Source: Thioglobus_C sp964448305 (GTDB lineage Bacteria > Pseudomonadota > Gammaproteobacteria > PS1 > Pseudothioglobaceae). From it: 27,717 nucleotides of DNA. The stretch is from contig CAYUWB010000015.1 of the NCBI GenBank assembly GCA_964448305.1, positions 1-27,717 on the forward strand, read 5' to 3'. The translations under genes and the position numbers were made by a program. The notes under the pieces were generated by a model. The model ran no database searches. It was given only the letters and a program-made list of their open reading frames with translations, and had not been told where the DNA came from. The number at the start of each line of letters is the position of its first letter. Position 1 is the first letter of the stretch. Below, in pieces: positions 7,189-14,478 of this stretch.

Positions 7189-7254
7189 GATGGACTGTAT
7201 TGCACAGATGATTTTCTCATCACAAAAAAACAATACGCCGATGGATCATCAAGC
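7189..7254 (+). repeat. 66-bp direct repeat, copy 2 (intergenic)
   Basis: Exact second copy of 7000-7065, starting 189 bp downstream. It lies in the gap between DUF1841 and the kinase gene and is the front part of the DUF1841 fragment described at 7189-7291. Confidence 0.97.
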
Positions 7255-7291
7255 TTATATTCGCTGTTTAGAAAAACAATCTAGAGCTTAA
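7189..7291 (+). pseudogene. DUF1841 C-terminal fragment (duplicated or ancestral gene end)
   Basis: From an ATG at 7190 the frame reads 33 residues to a TAA at 7289-7291. The first 22 codons repeat the DUF1841 C-terminus exactly in amino acids, and the rest reads YIRCLEKQSRA instead of YLECLKSFSK. The codon before the ATG is a TAG stop in the same frame, so no longer protein is encoded. It ends five bases before the kinase ATG. It could be the original end of the DUF1841 gene, displaced when a 189-bp segment with a different end was inserted by recombination, or a decayed tandem duplicate. A translated 33-aa peptide is possible but there is no ribosome binding site. Confidence 0.8.
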
Positions 7292-7296
7292 ATTCA

Positions 7297-8136
7297 ATGT
7301 CAATTGAAGCACATATTGAGCAACACCTAGGCTTGGGTGTTATTAATAAACAATCAGTTAGTACAGGGTTATTTTCTGCTTATCAAGTAACGTTATCTGA
7401 TGGTAGTTTGGCATTCATTAAATATCAGTCAAACCCTAATAAACAATTAATCAATGAAGGGAACGAGTTAATCCTTTTAGGAAAAACCATTCACACGCCA
7501 GCCGTACTTGGTAGTTGTGAACACTGTTTGATATTAGAATGGATTGATGTCTCACATAATCCCAATATGCAATCACAGATGGGTTTAGCGCTCGCTAAAC
7601 TTCACCAAAACACCAGTGATTATTTTGGGTTTGAGTTTGATAACAAAATCGGACAAACTTCACAAATCAATGGGGTTGGCCAAAATATGGATAGTTGGGC
7701 TGATTTTTATTGGCAATACCGACTATTACACCAAATTGAATTAGCCAATAAAAATGGATTAATCACCCCAACAGATTATCAACAATTACTTGATATTAAA
7801 TCCAAACTACCCAATCTTTTAAGTAAAGATATTAAGCCTGCATTACTGCATGGTGATTTGTGGTCTGGCAATGTATTAAGTGGAAACAAACACCCTTATT
7901 TTATCGACACTGCTAGCTATTATGGCCATCGAGAAATCGACTTTGCATTAACTTTTATGTTTGGCGGGTTTGATGATGATTTTTATCAAAGCTACAACGA
8001 GGCCTATCCGCTAGAGCGTGGATTTAATGAAAGAAAGCCGCTTTATATGCTGTATCACTATTTAAATCATTTGAATATTTTTGGTAGTGGCTACCATGCT
8101 AACACCATGAGCTGTGTTAAACAGTTGTTAGGCTAA
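7297..8136 (+). CDS. Fructosamine kinase family protein (YniA-like)
   Basis: A 279-aa protein-kinase-fold enzyme of the fructosamine-3-kinase/ketosamine-3-kinase family, which phosphorylates glycated amines (for example ribulosamine or erythrulosamine adducts) so that they break down. The catalytic loop HGDLWSGN is at 185-192 with Asp187. The metal-binding Asp204 is in FIDTASYYGHREID, where most relatives have DPA. IKYQ at 41-44 holds the likely ATP-binding Lys, and NEGNELILLGK gives the alpha-C Glu region. Length is close to E. coli YniA (286). The ATG has no Shine-Dalgarno and sits five bases after the DUF1841 fragment. The stop TAA overlaps the oppositely oriented hisH stop. Confidence 0.88.
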   Translation: MSIEAHIEQHLGLGVINKQSVSTGLFSAYQVTLSDGSLAFIKYQSNPNKQLINEGNELILLGKTIHTPAVLGSCEHCLILEWIDVSHNPNMQSQMGLALAKLHQNTSDYFGFEFDNKIGQTSQINGVGQNMDSWADFYWQYRLLHQIELANKNGLITPTDYQQLLDIKSKLPNLLSKDIKPALLHGDLWSGNVLSGNKHPYFIDTASYYGHREIDFALTFMFGGFDDDFYQSYNEAYPLERGFNERKPLYMLYHYLNHLNIFGSGYHANTMSCVKQLLG

Positions 8137-8747
8137 GTCTTCCAATTAACAAAATTGGTGAGTAGTTGTAACCCGTCATGCTGTGATTTTTCCGGATGGA
8201 ACTGCACTGCAAACATATTGTCTTTTGCAATGGCACAGGTAAAGTCAATGCCGTAATTGGTGGCGCCTGATACGACTGATGAATCGCCTTCCTTCACGTA
8301 ATAACTATGCACACTATAAAAACGAGCATTGTCTTCGATATTATGCCAAAGTGGGTGGTCTGATACTTGTTTGACCATATTCCAACCCATATGTGGGATT
8401 TTTAACTCACTTTTAGGAAAATGAACAACGTCACCTGGGAGAATAGCCAACCCCTCAGTACCACCATTTTCCTCAGAATGATCAAATAAAAGCTGTAATC
8501 CTAAGCAGATACCTAAGAAAGGTTTTTCATGAGCTGCTTGTTTAATAACATCAACCAAACCATGTTCATTAAGTGCTTGCATACAAGCACCCATTGCCCC
8601 TTGACCAGGAAACACCACACGATCGGCTTCGTTAATTAGCGTTGCGTCATCAGTAAGAAAGACTTGGTCATTAGGTGCAACGTGTTCAATGGCTTTTTGC
8701 ACTGAACGTACGTTGCCCATGCCATAGTCAACAATGGCTATGGCCAT
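8133..8747 (-). CDS. hisH: Imidazole glycerol phosphate synthase, glutamine amidotransferase subunit HisH
   Basis: The class I glutaminase subunit that feeds ammonia to HisF to form IGP and AICAR in histidine synthesis. The nucleophile is Cys81 in GICLGLQLLF, and the His184/Glu186 pair is in QFHPEKSQ. YGMGN (8-12) and FPGQGAMG (46-53) are family blocks, and PHMGWN (118-123) is the HisH-specific motif. At 204 aa it has the normal length. It follows hisB with a three-base gap and is the last gene of the minus-strand directon. hisF, hisA and hisI do not follow; the next gene is convergent. Its TAG and the kinase TAA share the bases CTAA at 8133-8136, and no terminator is visible. Confidence 0.96.
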   Translation of the reverse strand: MAIAIVDYGMGNVRSVQKAIEHVAPNDQVFLTDDATLINEADRVVFPGQGAMGACMQALNEHGLVDVIKQAAHEKPFLGICLGLQLLFDHSEENGGTEGLAILPGDVVHFPKSELKIPHMGWNMVKQVSDHPLWHNIEDNARFYSVHSYYVKEGDSSVVSGATNYGIDFTCAIAKDNMFAVQFHPEKSQHDGLQLLTNFVNWKT

Positions 8748-8750
8748 AAT

Positions 8751-9332
8751 TTATAAGCTACCTTTGGTCGATGGGATAACACCAGCTTGGCGTTCATCTG
8801 GTGTTACTGCCATGCGTAACGCTCTACCAAAAGCCTTAAAGATAGTCTCAGCTTGGTGATGAGAATTAACACCTCTAAGGTTGTCAATGTGCAGAGTAAC
8901 CAAAGCGTGATTAACAAATCCTTGGAAAAATTCACCAATAAGATCAACATCAAAAGTACCAATCATCGCACGCGTAAAGTTTGCATTAAGTTCTAAACCA
9001 GGACGACCAGATAGATCTAACACCACACGTGACAAAGCCTCATCCAATGGAACATACGCGTGTCCATAACGAGTAAAGCCTTTTTTATCACCCACTGCTT
9101 GAGTGAAAGCCTGGCCCAGGGTAATGCCAATATCTTCAACACTGTGGTGATCATCGATCTCGGTATCACCGTCACATTTAATATTTAAATCCATTAAACC
9201 GTGGCGAGCAATCTGATCCAACATATGGTCTAAAAAAGGCACGCCGGTATCGATATTTGCCTGGCCAGTGCCATACAAATTTAGCTCGACATCAATGTCT
9301 GTTTCGTTGGTTTTTCTTGATACTTTAATCAT
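8751..9332 (-). CDS. hisB: Imidazoleglycerol-phosphate dehydratase HisB
   Basis: Mn-dependent dehydration of IGP to imidazole acetol-phosphate. The two repeated metal motifs are DHHSVED (61-67) and HHQAE (158-162), with GTFDVDLIGEFF between. At 193 aa this is the monofunctional form; it lacks the N-terminal histidinol-phosphatase domain fused to HisB in enterics, so a separate phosphatase gene must lie elsewhere. It lies between asd (10-base gap) and hisH (3-base gap), and translational coupling is likely. Confidence 0.97.
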   Translation of the reverse strand: MIKVSRKTNETDIDVELNLYGTGQANIDTGVPFLDHMLDQIARHGLMDLNIKCDGDTEIDDHHSVEDIGITLGQAFTQAVGDKKGFTRYGHAYVPLDEALSRVVLDLSGRPGLELNANFTRAMIGTFDVDLIGEFFQGFVNHALVTLHIDNLRGVNSHHQAETIFKAFGRALRMAVTPDERQAGVIPSTKGSL

Positions 9333-9342
9333 ATTTTATTTT

Positions 9343-10365
9343 TTATAAATATTCTTCAATTAAAATTTCAGCAATTTGAATCGTGTTGAGTGCTGCTCCT
9401 TTACGAATATTATCAGAAACTACCCACAGGTTTAGGCCTTTCTCGTGAGAGATGTCTTCACGAATACGGCTTACAAATGTATCGTCATGGTTAGTTGCTT
9501 CTACAAATGGGGTGGCATAGCCAGCATCTTCGCGCTTATCCATAACGGTAACGCCATTTGCGTTTGACAGTATTTCACTTGCTTCAGCCGCTGTAATTTT
9601 CTTTTTAGTTTCAATGTTAATGGCTTCAGAATGGCCGTAAATTACCGGCACACGTACTGCTGTCGGATTAACCAAAATATTCTCATCTTCAAAAATCTTT
9701 TGCGTCTCCCACACCATCTTCATTTCTTCTTTGGTGTAACCATTGTCTTGAAACACATCAATATGCGGAATCACATTAAAAGCGATTTGTTTTGGATAAA
9801 CCTCTACATCAATCTCCTGACCATTAAGTAGCTTTGCAGTTTGATCAGTCAACTCAGTAATGGCCTCTTTACCAGAGCCTGATACTGCCTGATAAGTGGC
9901 CACGTTAATACGCTCGATACCCACTGCATCATAAATTGGCTTCAATGCCACCAACATTTGAATGGTTGAACAATTAGGGTTGGCAATAATATTGCGCTGT
10001 GTGTATCCTGCAATGGCATGTGGGTTAACCTCTGGCACCACTAAAGGAATATCTTCATCACGACGAAAATGCGCGGTATTGTCTATCACCACACAGCCTG
10101 CCTCAGCTGCAATCGGTGCATATTTTTCAGAAATATTGCCACCTGCTGAAAACAAACCAACCTGAGCTTGAGAAAAATCAAACGTGTCTAAATCTTGCAC
10201 TGTCCAACTTTTACCTTGACACAGTACTTTCTTGCCGGCAGAATTAGCACTCGCTAAGGGGTATAAATTATTAATTGGAAAATTACGCTGTTCTAAAATC
10301 GAAAGAATGGTTTCGCCCACAGCGCCTGTTGCACCAACAACGGCAACGTCATATGTCTTGCTCAT
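9343..10365 (-). CDS. asd: Aspartate-semialdehyde dehydrogenase
   Basis: NADPH-dependent reduction of aspartyl phosphate to the semialdehyde, the branch point to lysine/diaminopimelate, threonine and methionine. The NADP loop is GATGAVG (11-17). Catalytic Cys132 lies in NPNCSTIQM, and His245 is in YGHSEAINIE. At 340 aa it belongs to the shorter Asd type (Pseudomonas Asd2/Gram-positive-like, with the SGSGKEA segment at 162-168). It lies 34 bases after the Nif3-family gene and just ahead of hisB, so aspartate-family and histidine synthesis appear to share a transcript. Confidence 0.97.
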   Translation of the reverse strand: MSKTYDVAVVGATGAVGETILSILEQRNFPINNLYPLASANSAGKKVLCQGKSWTVQDLDTFDFSQAQVGLFSAGGNISEKYAPIAAEAGCVVIDNTAHFRRDEDIPLVVPEVNPHAIAGYTQRNIIANPNCSTIQMLVALKPIYDAVGIERINVATYQAVSGSGKEAITELTDQTAKLLNGQEIDVEVYPKQIAFNVIPHIDVFQDNGYTKEEMKMVWETQKIFEDENILVNPTAVRVPVIYGHSEAINIETKKKITAAEASEILSNANGVTVMDKREDAGYATPFVEATNHDDTFVSRIREDISHEKGLNLWVVSDNIRKGAALNTIQIAEILIEEYL

Positions 10366-10399
10366 AAGTGTAAAAATTGAAAATTAAAAAACTCAGTTA

Positions 10400-11140
10400 T
10401 TATACTTGATTGTCAATGTCGATAAATTGATGCTTAAGATCAAATTTATCGCTCAAATGTTGGCATAAAGCCTGCACGCCATAACGCTCCGTTGCATGAT
10501 GCCCTGCTGAAATAAAAGCAATGTTATTTTCTTTGGCAATGGCTGGGATTTGCTCAGAGATTTCACCGGTTAAAAAAACATCTGCCTCCGCTGCAATACC
10601 GTGCCCAATATAGCTTTGTGCGCCACCCGTACACCAGGTGATGCGTTTGAGTTGTTTGTTGTCATCGCCAAATACCAATGGCGCTCTATCCAACGCTTGC
10701 TCAATAGTTTGTGAAAAATCTACCAACGTTGTGTTGATTTCACCTTGCCATACTAAGGTATCGCCAATTGGTGTTGGATTTTGAATGCCCAATTTTTTTG
10801 CCAGTTCAATGTTGTTGCCCACTTTAGTATGCGCATCCAATGGCAAATGATAAGCAAATAAATTAATATTATTGGCAAGCAGTTGTGCAATTCGCTTGCG
10901 CTTTATACCAACAATATTGGCTTCTTCATTTTTCCAAAAAAAACCGTGATGTACAAATAAAGCATCGGCCCTCGAATCAATCGCGCGTTCAATTAAATCT
11001 AAGTTCGCACTAACACCAGAGATGATATTGGTAATTTCTGCACGTCCTTCGATCTGCAAACCATTCGGACAATAATCATCAAACTGATCAACATTCAGAT
11101 AATCAGCACAGTAATTTGCTAAGTCTTTTTGATTAACCAT
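10400..11140 (-). CDS. Nif3-like dinuclear metal center protein (YbgI family)
   Basis: A 246-aa member of the NIF3/YbgI family (E. coli YbgI 247 aa). DDYCPNGLQIEG (21-32) and VHHGFFWKNE with His64/His65 form the first half of the two-metal site; GHHATERYGVQ near residue 216 supplies the second. The family is often labelled 'GTP cyclohydrolase 1 type 2', but no in vivo reaction is firmly settled, so I leave the function open. Its start overlaps the end of hisC by eight bases, which suggests translational coupling, while 34 bases separate it from asd. Confidence 0.93.
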   Translation of the reverse strand: MVNQKDLANYCADYLNVDQFDDYCPNGLQIEGRAEITNIISGVSANLDLIERAIDSRADALFVHHGFFWKNEEANIVGIKRKRIAQLLANNINLFAYHLPLDAHTKVGNNIELAKKLGIQNPTPIGDTLVWQGEINTTLVDFSQTIEQALDRAPLVFGDDNKQLKRITWCTGGAQSYIGHGIAAEADVFLTGEISEQIPAIAKENNIAFISAGHHATERYGVQALCQHLSDKFDLKHQFIDIDNQV

Positions 11141-12194
11141 AATGGTCTTTCACAATACTGACAAACAAAGCATTTTCTTCCATACTGCCAACCGTCACAC
11201 GCAAACAGCCATCCAAATTTGGCGCACTGCTTAAGTTTTTAATTAATACACCTTGGGTCTTTAGTGCTTCGAACAATGCGTTAGCACCCGGTGCTTTAAA
11301 CAAAATAAAGTTCGCCTGAGAAGGATAAACGTCTAAGCCATCGATAGCGCTAAGTGCTGCCGATAAATTAGCGCGTTCGTTAATAATTATTTTGGCATTT
11401 TTATCAATTTCATCTTTTTCTTGTAATAAGAAATTCGCACTCACCTGAGTTAAAGTGTTGATATTATACGGTAATCTTAACTTATCTAGTTCGCTCACCG
11501 TGTCTTTGGCACCAACTAATAAACCTAAACGCAACCCTGCAAAACCGATTTTAGAAACCGTTCTAAGCAGTACTAAGTTTGGATACTTGGCAATGTCCAT
11601 CAAAAAGCTGTCATCTGCATAGGCGTAGTAAGCCTCATCTAATACAACCATTGCCTCAGTTGAGGTGATAATTGCCTCAATTGACGAACGATCAAAGGCA
11701 TTACCAGTCGGATTATTCGGATAGGCGATAAAAATAAGTTTTGGTTTGTGTGTGTCTATGGCTGACAACGTTGCCGATAAATCAATCTCAAAATGATCAT
11801 CTAAATTAACGCCTTGGTAATTTAGGCGCGTGAATTTTGCAATCATCTCATACATAACAAAACTTGGCTCAATACTTAAGATAGTGTCTCCACTATCACA
11901 CGCTAAAGCCAATAGCTGAATTAACTCATCAGAACCATTGCCCAACAACACGCCGAAATCGGCTGGAATACCCATCAATTCGCGCAATGTTTGTTGCAAC
12001 TCATCAGCGCTTGGGTTGGGATATCGATTGAGCTCAGCATCAGCTAGATAAGCCAAATATTGGCCAATCAGCTCATCTGGTAAAGGAAATGGAGATTCCA
12101 TTGCATCAAGCTTAACCATATCATCAGACGCAGGCACATGATAAGCATTAATTGCTTGAATGTCAGAGCGCAGCCAGTGATTAATAAAACTCAT
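11133..12194 (-). CDS. hisC: Histidinol-phosphate aminotransferase HisC
   Basis: A PLP-dependent aminotransferase converting imidazole acetol-phosphate to histidinol-phosphate. It is fold-type I, 353 aa as usual. NPTGN is at 161-165, DEAYY with Asp186 at 186-190, the Schiff-base Lys215 in RTVSKIGFAGLRLG, and the N-terminal substrate region LDAMESPFPLP at 29-39 (the usual LxxNE is MES here). The start ATG shares a base with the thiD stop, and the end overlaps the Nif3-family gene by eight bases. Other aminotransferases of the family (for example CobD-like) are unlikely given the his genes nearby. Confidence 0.94.
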   Translation of the reverse strand: MSFINHWLRSDIQAINAYHVPASDDMVKLDAMESPFPLPDELIGQYLAYLADAELNRYPNPSADELQQTLRELMGIPADFGVLLGNGSDELIQLLALACDSGDTILSIEPSFVMYEMIAKFTRLNYQGVNLDDHFEIDLSATLSAIDTHKPKLIFIAYPNNPTGNAFDRSSIEAIITSTEAMVVLDEAYYAYADDSFLMDIAKYPNLVLLRTVSKIGFAGLRLGLLVGAKDTVSELDKLRLPYNINTLTQVSANFLLQEKDEIDKNAKIIINERANLSAALSAIDGLDVYPSQANFILFKAPGANALFEALKTQGVLIKNLSSAPNLDGCLRVTVGSMEENALFVSIVKDHYG

Positions 12195-12955
12195 TATTTG
12201 GGTAATTCTCGATTAGGATGATATTGCATTTTACCTATACTCTTTGCATTTAACAGGCTTTGGTAAGTGTAGTCTAATGCGCGTTTACATGCAATCTCTA
12301 CATCAACACCGGATGCCAATAACGCACTAATCGCACTTGACAATGTACAGCCAGAACCATGATAGTTGCCAGGCAATTTAACGTAAGTAAAGCGCTTAAT
12401 ACATTGGCCTTGTTGGTATAAGCGGTGTTCTATCTCATTGTCTGATGTATCCGTAGTAGTCAGCAGCACCCACTCACAAGGCAGAGATTCAATGGCTTGC
12501 TGCTCATCGTCTATTGACGATAAGGCTTTTAGTTCGGCAACATTTGGCGTTAATACGTTTACCATGGGTAGTAATTCTTGCTTCAGGCTTTGTAGTGCTT
12601 GGCTATCTAATAGCTGTTGATCAGTGCTAGCGCTCACAATAGGATCAAGTACAACTGTTAATGTTTCACCTATTTTTAACAAATCAGCAATGGTTTGAAT
12701 TTGAGATTCAGATGACAATAAGCCGATTTTCACCACTGAAAAGTCTATGTCTTCTTTAAGGTGGTTAAACTGATCAGCAATGAGTTTTTCATCAACCGCT
12801 TGTATTGATTTGACTGATTGGGTATTTTGCGTTGTCAGTGTTGTAACAATCGGCAGTGGGGTTACACCAAACTGATTAATGGTTTCAATATCAGCACTAA
12901 TGCCTGCCCCGCCACAAGGATCAAGACCAGATAAAACTAAAACAGAGTCTAGCAC
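12194..12955 (-). CDS. thiD: Hydroxymethylpyrimidine/phosphomethylpyrimidine kinase ThiD
   Basis: A ribokinase-fold kinase that makes HMP-diphosphate for thiamine synthesis. The N-terminal GLDPCGGAGISAD (10-22) is the substrate-binding signature, VVLDPIVSAS at 101-110 holds the phosphate/metal region, and GNYHGSGCTLSSAIS with Cys203 forms the anion hole near the C-terminus. At 253 aa it is the single-domain form, with no ThiE or TenA fusion. GLDPCGGAG rather than GSDSGGGAG is a variant seen in other proteobacteria. It starts seven bases after the dsbA stop. No TPP riboswitch is visible next to it; expression probably follows the operon. Confidence 0.92.
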   Translation of the reverse strand: MLDSVLVLSGLDPCGGAGISADIETINQFGVTPLPIVTTLTTQNTQSVKSIQAVDEKLIADQFNHLKEDIDFSVVKIGLLSSESQIQTIADLLKIGETLTVVLDPIVSASTDQQLLDSQALQSLKQELLPMVNVLTPNVAELKALSSIDDEQQAIESLPCEWVLLTTTDTSDNEIEHRLYQQGQCIKRFTYVKLPGNYHGSGCTLSSAISALLASGVDVEIACKRALDYTYQSLLNAKSIGKMQYHPNRELPK

Positions 12956-12962
12956 GCCAAGA

Positions 12963-13583
12963 TTACTGAGATTCTTTTTGAATCAAGTAATCCACTACCT
13001 TAAACAAACGCTTTTCACCGCCAGCATGCTTAGAATCCACCCAATATTTACCATTGACAATAAAAGTTGGGACGCCGCTGGTTTTATACTTAACCGTATT
13101 AAGTTTTGATTTGTTTAGCTTGATTCTCACCGAAAATGATTTAAAAGCGTTATTAGCTTTATCCTTATCTACGCCATTATCAACCAGCCAGTTAATAAAA
13201 TCTTCATTGTCAACAAAAGGAATTTTGTGTAAATGAATCGCATCGAATAATTTACCATGAAGTCTATCAACCTCATTCAGCTGCTCAAGTACATAATAAA
13301 AGATGGCGCCATTGACCCAACGATCAGAGAAAACCGCAGGTTGACGAATAAATTTAGCAGAATCGGGTAATTTTTTTAGCCAGTTTTCAACCAAAGGCTC
13401 TACATTAAAGCAATGTGGGCAGTAATACCAAAACAACTCTCGAACTTCTACCTTATCGCCCGTTACTGTTTTAACAGGCTTATCTAAAACCACATAATCT
13501 TCACCGGCAACATAATTGGCAGTGGCCAAATTGGTGTAAATAACAGTCAAACAAATCGCAACAAAAGAAAGGATTTTTTTCAT
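12963..13583 (-). CDS. dsbA: Periplasmic thiol:disulfide interchange protein DsbA
   Basis: Introduces disulfide bonds into exported proteins; it is reoxidised by DsbB (not in this window). An N-terminal signal peptide runs MKK plus a hydrophobic stretch to about residue 22 (LATA-NY cleavage). The active site is C55-P-H-C58 in FWYYCPHCF, identical to the CPHC of E. coli DsbA. The cis-Pro172 is in SGVPTFIVNGKYWV, and the helical insertion lies between. At 206 aa it has the standard length. It sits between folK and thiD in the directon, with GCGAGA upstream of the ATG as a weak binding site. Confidence 0.95.
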   Translation of the reverse strand: MKKILSFVAICLTVIYTNLATANYVAGEDYVVLDKPVKTVTGDKVEVRELFWYYCPHCFNVEPLVENWLKKLPDSAKFIRQPAVFSDRWVNGAIFYYVLEQLNEVDRLHGKLFDAIHLHKIPFVDNEDFINWLVDNGVDKDKANNAFKSFSVRIKLNKSKLNTVKYKTSGVPTFIVNGKYWVDSKHAGGEKRLFKVVDYLIQKESQ

Positions 13584-13599
13584 GATTTTCTCGCCATTA

Positions 13600-14091
13600 T
13601 TAAAGAACTTGACTAATATTATACTGCGTTAATTGGTATTCGTTATCAGATTGAAATCTTTGCCATAACACTTGATAAGTTTGTTTCTCAATTGGATGAA
13701 TTGAATTAGCCTTTAGCTGTGCTAAAGGTGCTAGAACAAAAGCGTATTTGAGAATATCATCTCTTGGCAAGTTGGCTTCTTGATCAATAACATCATCATA
13801 CAGTACCAAATCTAAATCAATCTCTCTAGAAGAAAATTTTGGCTGGCTTCTATCTCTACCAATCTTATCCTCTATATTTTTAAGCACATTACTTGTATCA
13901 ACAATATTTAAACTTGTTGTTGCGTTAACACCAACATTGTAAAAGTCATCTCCCTTGAACCCTTGTGCAGGTGAGCTATAAATATCAGAAATTTTAATAT
14001 TGGAAAAATTAAACTTTAGCATATCAATCGCGTTCGCTATGTTTTTCTCGCGATTTTGATTAGAACCAATGTTAATATGAATATCAGCCAT
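13600..14091 (-). CDS. folK: 6-hydroxymethyl-7,8-dihydropterin pyrophosphokinase (HPPK) FolK
   Basis: Transfers pyrophosphate from ATP to hydroxymethyl-dihydropterin in folate synthesis. I place the start at the ATG at 14091, which gives MADIHINIGSNQNR, the canonical HPPK N-terminus, and a 163-aa protein; a longer reading from 14145 would only add folB-overlapping residues. The GSNQ loop, SPAQGF (about 44-49) and FSSREIDLDLVLYDD with the two Mg-binding Asp of DLDL are present. After these, where E. coli has PHYDM, this protein has LPRDDILKYAFVLAPL, the wording of the second HPPK clade found in many proteobacteria. The start overlaps the folB stop by eight bases (14084-14091). Confidence 0.92.
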   Translation of the reverse strand: MADIHINIGSNQNREKNIANAIDMLKFNFSNIKISDIYSSPAQGFKGDDFYNVGVNATTSLNIVDTSNVLKNIEDKIGRDRSQPKFSSREIDLDLVLYDDVIDQEANLPRDDILKYAFVLAPLAQLKANSIHPIEKQTYQVLWQRFQSDNEYQLTQYNISQVL

Positions 14092-14440
14092 TTTTAGTGC
14101 GATTAATAATAACGCCAACACCTTGTGCGCCCGTGACCGCTTCACCTTTATTCAATGTTAATTTAACCTTTTCAACGCCAAACTCATCAAGAATAATTTC
14201 GCAAATTTTCTCAGCGAGTGTTTCTACCAACTGAAATTCACTACTTTTAACAAAACTAATTAATCGTTTTGATACTGCCTTATAGTCTAATGTTTGGTCA
14301 ATATGATCAGTCTTGCTGGCAGGCTTTATATCGAAATCCATCTCAATATCAAGCACCACATCTTGGCGAATCTGTCTTTCCCAGTCGTAAATACCAATAA
14401 CTGTATCAATTTTTAAACCTTGTATAAATACGATATCCAT
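14084..14440 (-). CDS. folB: Dihydroneopterin aldolase FolB
   Basis: Produces 6-hydroxymethyl-dihydropterin, the substrate of the overlapping folK. The start at 14440 gives MDIVFIQGLKIDTVIGIYDWER, the usual N-terminus, and 118 aa. A reading from 14491 would add 17 residues and overlap the divergent plsY start, so it is unlikely. GIYDWER carries the pterin-binding Glu, and the catalytic Lys is in LNKGEAV, where the family usually has KPxAV, so a Pro is replaced. GAQGVGVIINR is the conserved C-terminus. It is the first gene of the nine-gene minus-strand directon. Only 38 bp separate it from plsY, which must hold both promoters or force them into coding sequence. Confidence 0.92.
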   Translation of the reverse strand: MDIVFIQGLKIDTVIGIYDWERQIRQDVVLDIEMDFDIKPASKTDHIDQTLDYKAVSKRLISFVKSSEFQLVETLAEKICEIILDEFGVEKVKLTLNKGEAVTGAQGVGVIINRTKNG

Positions 14441-14478
14441 GCTTAAATCAAAAGTTGAAAATTTAAAGTTGGAATTAT

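Noticed and set aside
7190..7291. 33-aa ORF as an independent small gene
   Set aside because: Its first two thirds are an exact copy of the DUF1841 C-terminus and it has no binding site; better called a gene fragment.
8573..8590. GTGCTTG-CATA-CAAGCAC hairpin inside hisH
   Set aside because: Only 7 bp, within conserved coding sequence; expected by chance at this scale.
11652..11684. TTGCCTCA-GTTGA / TTGCCTCA-ATTGA short direct repeat in hisC
   Set aside because: Lies in coding sequence and is too short to separate from codon-driven similarity.
14091..14145. Upstream extension of folK by 18 residues
   Set aside because: It would overlap folB further and lacks similarity to HPPK; the ATG at 14091 gives the canonical N-terminus.
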